A DNA stretch of 64,000 nt from Antedon mediterranea (lineage: Eukaryota > Echinodermata > Crinoidea > Comatulida > Antedonidae), in contig NC_092676.1 of the NCBI RefSeq assembly GCF_964355755.1, positions 4,136,288 through 4,200,287 of the forward strand. The letters are read 5' to 3'. The notes beneath the pieces were generated by a model, which was not told the origin of the DNA, did no database searches, and worked only from the letters and a program-made list of their open reading frames with translations. Below are positions 1 to 9,800 of the stretch, piece by piece; within the stretch, counting starts at the first letter, position 1, and each line of letters starts with the position of its first letter. Made by a program: the position numbers and the translations under genes.

Positions 1-129
1 ATACAAATTTTAATTTCTGCCATGTTGTCTTATATTTTGTTGAATTTTAACAATTGTTAATAACATTTTTAATTCATTTAGTGTTTATTGTGTTCAGAAT
101 GTTCTATTAAGAATGTCATGCGTTATTAA

Positions 130-600
130 TTTGCCAGGCCTGCATAATCAATTTACATTAGAGATTATTTACAATAATGTACTATGCATGTGCTGCCCTC
201 TCTTGTTTGATTTATCCAAGGTAAGCCTGTGTGAGGGCAGTATAATTGTCAAAACCTTCTAACCATTTCAAGATCTTGTCTCATGTTTAATTTCCCAGGC
301 ATGCAAAATCATTACATTATGATTATCTTTAATCCTCTATCTCAAATTTACTATGTATGTGCTGCCCTCTCTTGTTTGATTTACCCAAGTTAAGCCTGTG
401 TGAGGGCAGTATAATTGTCAAAACCTTCTAACCATTTCAAGATCTTGTCTCGTGTTTAATTTCCCAGGCATGCAAAATCAATTTACGTTGTGTATTAGAG
501 ATAATAGTATATGATTATCTTTAATCCTCCTTGTCTCAATCTAATGTACTATGTATGTGCTGCCCTCTCTTGTTATTGTTTCCAAGATAAACCTGTTTGC
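130..600. repeat. Tandem repeat of about 165 bp in the first visible PICALM intron
   Basis: Three imperfect copies of a unit of about 160-200 bp start near 131, 292 and 461. Each carries the block TGCTGCCCTCTCTTG followed in two copies by a CCAAG/GTAAGC-like sequence and a GTGAGGGCAG stretch. The rest of 1-734 is AT-rich intron. No coding frame is supported. Confidence 0.7.
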
Positions 601-734
601 TTGCAGTTTAAAGTTTAATATATGAATATTATTACTATTATTACGAACACTTTGTTTTAATAAGTAGAATGCTGTCAGAAAACTAATATAATAATTAACA
701 AAATAAAAAATGATTTCATATTGATAAATTTCAG

Positions 735-897
735 GCGGAGCTGAATTACTCGGAGAGGTTATGCAGCCGATGAACAAGAGAATAGAACCAACACCCCCCG
801 CAGAAAATCTTGTTTCAAATGGAACAAGCAAGGATATTGATAGCACATTGGCACATCTAGCCACTAATCTAAATATGAAAGGAGGAACACCGAAAAA
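735..897 (+). CDS. PICALM: PICALM-like exon A
   Basis: The acceptor is TTTCAG (ends 734) and the donor GTAATT (starts 898). The exon opens with the last two bases of a codon and encodes about 54 residues, including the ELLGEVM block, a proline-rich stretch (EPTPPAENL) and the conserved DIDSTLAHLATNL segment. It ends two bases into a codon, which the next exon completes as Lys. Confidence 0.88.
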
Positions 898-3800
898 GTA
901 ATTATATATGACCTTTGACTCTTAATTTCAAATTCAGATATTTACTTACCTCTTAGAAATGTGTGTATACTCTACACTTATTTTTGTTTTATTTCAACAA
1001 TATTTTACAAGGGTGGTCCAAAGCTGATCATTAGGGACCCTCACAAAAAACAATATGACAAGAAATAAACATATAACAATTCTCACTGATTGTAAACAAT
1101 TAAATTAAAATTAGAATTTATAAAGATAAACAAAATCAAATAATGCACAAAAAAATTTGAATTTAAAAAAATGTAAAATTAGAAATAAAATAAAATAAAT
1201 ATGTATTGTATGTATGTATATTATAACTTCTCTTCCCCATCTTCTCCCACACCCCCTCCTCATCCTATCCAAGCAATCTCACTGTACTTTGTGTCTACAA
1301 GGACTTAATATTATAACTTCTCTTCCCCATCTTCTCCCACACCCCCTCCTCATCCTATCCAAGCAATCTCACTGTACTTTGTGTCTATAAGGACTTAATA
1401 TTATAACTTCTCTTCCCCATCTTCTCCCACACCCCCTCCTCATCCTATCCAAGCAATCTCACTGTACTTTGTGTCTACAAGGACTTAATATTATAACTTC
1501 TCTTCCCCATCTTCTCCCACACCCCCTCCTCATCCTATCCAAGCAATCTCACTGTACTTTGTGTCTACAAGGACTTAATATTATAACTTCTCTTCCCCAT
1601 CTTCTCCCACACCCCCTCCTCATCCTATCCAAGCAATCTCACTGTACTTTGTGTCTACAAGGACTTAATATTATAACTTCTCTTCCCCATCTTCTCCCAC
1701 ACCCCCTCCTCATCCTATCCAAGCAATCTCACTGTACTTTGTGTCTACAAGGACTTAATATTATAACTTCTCTTCCCCATCTTCTCCCACACCCCCTCCT
1801 CATCCTATCCAAGCAATCTCACTGTACTTTGTGTCTACAAGGACTTAATATTATAACTTCTCTTCCCCATCTTCTCCCACACCCCCTCCTCATCCTATCC
1901 AAGCAATCTCACTGTACTTTGTGTCTACAAGGACTTAATATTATAACTTCTCTTCCCCATCTTCTCCCACACCCCCTCCTCATCCTATCCAAGCAATCTC
2001 ACTGTACTTTGTGTCTACAAGGACTTAATATTATAACTTCTCTTCCCCATCTTCTCCCACACCCCCTCCTCATCCTATCCAAGCAATCTCACTGTACTTT
2101 GTGTCTACAAGGACTTAATATTATAACTTCTCTTCCCCATCTTCTCCCACACCCCCTCCTCATCCTATCCAAGCAATCTCACTGTACTTTGTGTCTACAA
2201 GGACTTAATATTATAACTTCTCTTCCCCATCTTCTCCCACACCCCCTCCTCATCCTATCCAAGCAATCTCACTGTACTTTGTGTCTATAAGGACTTAATA
2301 TTATAACTTCCCTTCCCCATCTTCTCCCACACCCCCTCCTCATCCTATCCAAGCAATCTCACTGTACTTTGTGTCTACAAGGACTTATGCTATATTTCTT
2401 TCTATCTATCCAATGTTAGTTTCATTATGACGCATGACTTATTTCACGGAAAACATAAAGAATTACTAATAATGAATATTTTAGTGGTAATCGTTTCTCA
2501 ACGTTGATAAGAAATTGAGAATTGAGATTGACAATTAAAGTTTGTACATACAGATTTAAATCTGATTGGTTATTTGGTTGCTGGACAAAATGGTAGACAG
2601 TTGATTGGTTGGCTTAATAATAGGCAGTTGATTGGCTGGTAGCTTGAAACAAGTAAAAGATAGTTGATTGAAAGATGGACAAAATTTAAATAGACAATTG
2701 ATTGGTTGAATAAGGTGTAAAGAGCCAAATAGAGGACAAAACTTAAGAGAGTTTATTGGCTAGTTGTTCAAAAAAGTTATAGATGAAAGATAGACGCATG
2801 GTTGACAAAATTAATGATGTTTGATTGGTTGGCAAAATTAAAGATGTTTCATTGGCTGGTTCATTGTAATCATTTCTATCTATGTTTTAAAAAAAAATAA
2901 AACATCATGTCCTAATTTATTTAAAGATATAATGTCCCCCTAAAAATATAATTTTTTAACATATTTTGTAGAATATTATTATTATTTTAATGTCACATAT
3001 TAGTTATTCACTTTGACCAAAAATTGGATCATAAACAAAATGTATTTACCAGAAAAAATTTAATTTAATGCAAAAAATAGTCAAATGGTTTTTGGTTGAA
3101 TTTAACTGTTTGTTTTGTCATTTTATAAGTGAAAACATTATTTTTTGAGTTCTTTTTCCCAATTGAAGTGATTAACTTAATTAAAACTACAAAATAACCT
3201 ATTCAAAGTCTGAATTGATTAATCTTCATTTTTCATGCTTTTGGGGGACAATAAATGTTTACTGATAATTTTCAGAGCCGATCACCAATGGACCAAAAAC
3301 CCTTCCAAGAATATGAAGACAGGTGGCGCTAATTGGGCCCCACAACAGACAACGTCAACAACGACATGGCCACAAGGACAACAATATATGGTAAGATATA
3401 AATAAAAAGAAAACATCATTTCATATTTAATACCCGATTCACTCTAAAAATCTAGTAAAATATCATCTTAAGCTCTGTCTACACTATCAAACTAGTTTGA
3501 CAAAAAAAGTGTAATGTGCTCAAATATGGTAGTGATGCTTAAAGGACAACTTTCCCGAGGACCATATTTTAACAACGTATTAGGGATGTACATATGATTT
3601 CAGAACCATCGCGAATTAAGGATATTGCTGAACGCGCTCGCCGTACAGCCGTCGCCGTAAATTGCTGTGACGTCACAGGTGCATTGCAAAATTTACGTAA
3701 TGATTTTTCAGGCAAAGTCTGTACGGCGAGCGTGTGCGGCGATATCCTTAATCTCGTGATTTTTCTGAAATCATATGTACTTCCCTAATACGTTGTAAAA

Positions 3801-6800
3801 ATATGGTCCTCGGTAAAGTTGTCCTTTAAATATGGTAGTGATATGACATCATCATGTCCATATATGGATTTTTTGTGACATCAATTTTGATAGTGTGGAC
3901 AGGACTTAAGTTCTGAGTCAAGAAACAGAACCCTCAATGAAAACTCCAATTTATATATTTTTATGTAATTTTATGGTATAAATTTACAGAAATTTGTAAC
4001 TTTTAAACTTGTATAAATATTTATCTAACAAAATGTAATCACAAATTAAGTAATTGATATAATTAAAAATAAATAAATAAACTCAACTTAATATCAGGCC
4101 AAACTTAGTCTATACAGACGAGGTGTATTAAATCACAAGTCTACAGTAGTTCTAGTAATAATAATAAATACTTTATTTTAACACGCAAATGCTTGTATCA
4201 CCACAAAGGTGTTCTTGTACAAAGACCTGATCTACTTTAATACATTACTAAATGTAAAAATAACAAAAGAGAAAATAAAATAAACTGAAACCTTAATTAT
4301 TTATCCTAGGAATACAAAATAAAATTACACCAATAATCTTTTAAAATTATCGAAAAATAATGATTTGGGTTAAAATTATTTTTCTTTTAAATGTATACAA
4401 ATGTATCTGGCTATTTTCACTTATAATTCAGAATTTTTTGGTCTTCTTTATCTAAGTGAGATTTAATTAAAAAAAAAAAAGTAATATACTAGAATATTAG
4501 AATTGAACGTCAGTTTTACAAATCTATCAACTATGATTGTTTTCAAAGGTAATTGAATTCTACTGTAGAATCATATAATCGGTTATACAGATAGATTTTA
4601 ATTATTAACATGTTCGATTATCTAGCATGCCAGATTCAGTACTTGATAGAAAACGTACAACTAGCGACAATGAATATTTTAGTACTACTGTTAAGCGTTT
4701 TACAGCATTTATGAAAGTCAATGTTCTAAGATTGGCGATTAATGTTTTGTATCTGTACATACTGTATTGAATTGTTATTGGTTGGTTGGTTGTCCGACAA
4801 AATCGTAAACAGTTGATTGGTTGACAAAAGTATGAAGAGCTAATTGTGTGACAAAGTTAAAGACAGTTGATTGGCCGATTGAAACACAAAATCATAGACT
4901 GTTGATTGGTTGATAACATTGTAGACAGTTGATTGGCTAAATAGACAAGGCAGTTAATTTTGAAACAAGTGAAAGATAGAGAGTTGATTGGCTGGTTGAT
5001 TGAAACAAGTCAAAGAAAGTTGATTGGCTGTAATTATACACAGTCGACAAACATCATGTACTATTGAATTGTTAATATGTTTTTTCAAGATGTTGTTTTC
5101 TTCCTATTTTCAATGCTTATCACAGGAGGTACAGTAATATTATGGTTTGAAAACTAATTTACTCTTTAATCTAGTGTGTGACAATGTTTGTAGATAATTT
5201 GGGAGAATATGAAGATAGGGGAGTCCATTTATTATATAACCGCATCATTAGGTCCATCATCAAGCATTTTGGTCATGTCATATCGTTAATGACATTTTTA
5301 TTGTCATTAATATAATGACAGTGTCATTTATATCATCATCAGTATTGTCATCATCCTTACCATCATTGTTGCCGTCATCATCACCATCATTGTCATCACC
5401 AACATCACGATCATCATCGTTATCATCACCATCACCATCGTCTTTATCACCATCACCATCGTCTTTATCGTCGCCTTTGTCATCTTAATCATCATCACCA
5501 TTATCATCATCTTCAGCATCATCATCATTGTCATTATCATCAAATATCATCATTGACATTGTTTTGCATTGTCATCATCTTATTAATATTATCACCAATA
5601 TTGTCATTGTTCTCCAATATATTTCCATCATCTTATTAATATTATCACCTATATTAGATGAGTGGAAATAGACTTTTCAGTCAAACAAATTGCAACAGTT
5701 TGTTTTTTTGCTGAAATATGCTCAACTATATGTAGATATTATCATATCCAAAATCTACCCTGATCTGCCCATTATAAATTACCTAATTTGCATAAAATCA
5801 AAATGGCTGCCATTTTACAACTTTGATCCCAATTATCTCTTAAACCATAAAGAATTTGGTGTAAGAATGTATTGAACACAAATATAAACATGACCCCAAA
5901 GATTCAGAATAATATATTTGATTTGTCTTTGGGGTCAAGGTCAAAGGTCATTCCAGTATGGCCTCTAAAATATGCTAATTATCTCTTAATCCATTAGGTA
6001 TTTTGAATAAGAATGTATAAGTACAAATATAAATGTGACCCTAAATATTTAAAATAATGTATTTGATCAATATTGTCAGTATCAATTGTAAACAGCATGG
6101 TTCATAGCCATTTTGTCTCAATAAGCATGTTATATTTGATGGTTCTAAAATAAACGTGTAAATATTATAATTTTTACATTACACAAAAATTAGAAATTAT
6201 GTAAAATAATGTTCAGTGAAATTCTAAGTAGGATTTAATTATGAACATTATTACCATATTTGGCTAATTACAAATGCTAATATTATCTTTTTTGGATAAC
6301 CCGTATCGCCGTAATTATATAAAAACACTATACCATTTGAATAAACTTAGTATATCCCACAAGGCCCCACCACAGAAGAAAGCTGAAAACATTATTGGAT
6401 GCAACTAATTACAGTAGTCAAATACATGATTGCTAAACAAAAAAATAAATTATATATTATTTCTTAATTTGTAGCAACATACTAGAAATTTTATGTACAA
6501 CTTGCACCATTTGTTTTTATTTATTTATTTTTATTTTAATTCAAATTATCACACAGGCACAAAAATAGAAAAACATAAAATAAACCATGACATTAAACTT
6601 AGCACTTAGCAACAAATTATATATATTTGTATGTACAGTACTATAAACTCTTTACAACTGCATGTTTCAATATTATTATTTTTCTTTATGTTCTTCTTGT
6701 AATTTAGTATACCTTACATCTGTTATCCATCACTATGTATAAACATATGTTAGTTATTTTTTGTAAAATTCTGCATGAGTTCCACTTACAAGTAAACCTG

Positions 6801-9800
6801 TTTTATTTACCTTTGACATTCTTAAAGGAGGGAATCCAGTCTCAGCCACCCAAGCTGGTAAGTAGACACACATATGCACACTATTCATACGGACCTCTTA
6901 CTCATCTTCGGGTTTTGAAAAATTATAATGTTTCGTTTTTCGGCATGCATGATGTACGAGATTTATTAGTTTTGATAACGTCACGGTGAAGAATTCATAT
7001 TAATGGAATCAGATAGAATAGAAAACATCACATCATCATCAATGTATTTACTGTAGTTTAATCATGACAACTGGTTGGGTATTGTAGTTGGTTTATAATT
7101 AATTCACTATACTGGCTTTGGTATAGCACTCTATCCAATAAAGTATAACATACTGGTAACATACTGAACTCCTATCTCATAATGGGTAACATACTGAACT
7201 CCTATCTCATAATGGGTAACATACTGAACTCCTATCTCATATTAGGGTGACATACTGAACTCCTATCTCATATTAGGGGTAACATACTGAACTCCTATCT
7301 CATAAAGGGTAACATACTGAACTCCTATCTCATATTAGGGGTAACATACTGAACTCTTATCTCATAAAGTATAACATATTGAACTCCTATCTCATAAAGT
7401 GTAACATACTGAACTCCTATCTCATAAAGGGTAACATTAACCGCTTAAAATAATCTTTGTAACATCACCTATTTAGGAGATAATTTCCCATTAAAATGAA
7501 CTAGAAGCGATATGTGTGCTAACATGACGGCCGTATTAAGGGTAAACTTTTGTTTGGTCCTGGAGTTGTCATATTAATACAGGTTGTACTGTATGAACAT
7601 TTAATATACTTTATAACAGTGTGATCAATGATTATTAATAATATTAACATGTTTCATAATGGTGTTGAATATGAATTTACAAAAAACATATTGATAACAT
7701 TAGTTTTAGTCATCTTATAATATATTCTAATATCATATAAAAAATACATAATATTTTAGCCTATAATTATTTTAATATGTTTTATTTGTAATACGCTTCC
7801 ATTGAGATCAGTGCTACTAAATCAACAAAGACATTTAGTATATGTTATATATGTATGTGACCCCTTCATTCAGAGATGATATCATGGTGACCTCTGCCCC
7901 CATCCAAAAAAACCCCTCTATTACTGAATAGTGTTCTATTCTCTATAGTTTAATGCAGGCTTTTTATTGGCTTACATATCAAATTAATAGCAGAAAATAT
8001 TTTAAACCTTCATTACATTTACTAAATATATATTTCTTCCCGTCGTCTTGTGCGGTTAAGGACTGTAAACTGTAGGTCAAATGTACACAAAAATGCTTGT
8101 GTACACTTTAAAGAACTTAGTACATCTTTCGAGACGAGTAGGGGGTCACCCCGGTGTACTAGTTCACACTCAGCCACTGTGAGTAGGCTACCCGGTGTAC
8201 TAGTACATCACAGCCACTGTGAGTAGGCTACTGTGTGCCCTCTTGGAGAACAGTCCTTGATTGAAGAGTTCACACAGTATAAAGAAGAAACAAAAACTGG
8301 TTTTAATAACAAAATGTTAAAAATCAAACAATATATCTGTATACCATATCTATACAACTGTTTATGGTTCTAGATTTGTATTTCCAGTACTTTGTTCTTG
8401 ATGTTTCTATTAAAGAAACTAGACCTGCAATTTTTGACGTTTTCTAAAAATAATATATAACTATTATTTTTAAAAACATTAAACCAGGTCATTTCTTTTC
8501 TTAAATGTGCGTTCTACGGTTAATTGTGATAGAAAGAGAAAAACAATGCACTACCTATAAGTAGCTCGGGTCGTAAGTTCTCTTGTGTAGACGTGTAGGC
8601 CTAGCTTAGTTAGGCTTAGTTTTGTAGGCCTAGCTGGTAAAGAGCGGTAATGTACGAACATTGCTCGCTAGCTATAGGCCTAGCCTGACGTCCAGTTGCT
8701 AAATTAATTGTCTTTCCTTTTTTGGCAGAGAATTCGATAAAATAAATTGGAGAAGACCTGATATTTTTGCTGATAATTTACGGTTCTTTTATTTGGCTAT
8801 TTTTCACGCGATCGGTTGAAGTGGGTACATACATCACAATATGAAAATATCAATCCGTGCGCAATGCATGTTGGGATTTATAACCGGCCGCTAAAATGAT
8901 TAGAATCGACTTATTTTCACATTTTTAACCGTTTAAAGATGAAGAAATATCGCAATAGGTCCATATAATATATGTGTGTAGTGTGTAACCTTAAATTAGG
9001 TCAAAGAGACATAGGGCTAGTGTCTTTAATTACAGTCTGGAGAATCTAATTTTCAAATTTACGTTGTTTTATTTTGATCAAATAAACTACTAGACTTTGT
9101 TTGAAATTTAAAGTTCAGATCTTGATGTGGCTTGCTTTGATTGCTATCACAGCAACGGATGTGTATCATATCGCTAAAAGCAACTATAAATAATTTATGC
9201 AGCTACCAGGAAAGTGTTTGTTAATTCATATTAATCAAAGTACTGCAATGAAGATACTGTTAGGATAATAATTATGAATTATGATATGTTAAGATAAACA
9301 ATGGAATAATTATAATAATTCAAAAGCCTTCGTTCGTTATTGAATAAACTCTGTTGAGAATTAACGATTAAGAAAAGTTTGTCAATACCAATAACAAAAC
9401 TAAATTAAACAATATTTATATTATTAAAATTCTTATTTTTACCCAACCGACTTGTGTAAATGTAAAATGCAATTTAGGCTACAATTTTTTTGTACTGTAT
9501 TTAAAGATGTGTTGTCCCTGAAAAATATGAAAAATAACGATTTAAAATATCAGACTTTTTTTAGGCCATTTTACAAATTACAGTTTTAATGAAGTTATTC
9601 AATTCCATTTAAAACAAAACAAAAACAGACTATATTTTTAAAGATATTATCATTAAAAGGTTTTGTTGAATCAAATCTTCCAAACATTATTAAATCAACT
9701 TTAGAAAGTTTCATTACAAATGATAACGTGTCAGAAATCTTGTAGTTAGTTAGGAATGTAATAACATAATAGAGTAAAAAAAGCCTAAATAATAATCATA

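Noticed and set aside
1469-2290. 273-codon open frame
   Set aside because: It is the 90-bp minisatellite read in a frame that stays open because 90 is divisible by three. It lies in a PICALM-like intron.
3594-3788. 64-codon open frame
   Set aside because: It is the interior of a palindromic MITE. The two halves are inverted copies of one another.
5328-5543. Minus-strand Met/Thr-rich frame
   Set aside because: Translation of an ATC-type trinucleotide repeat.
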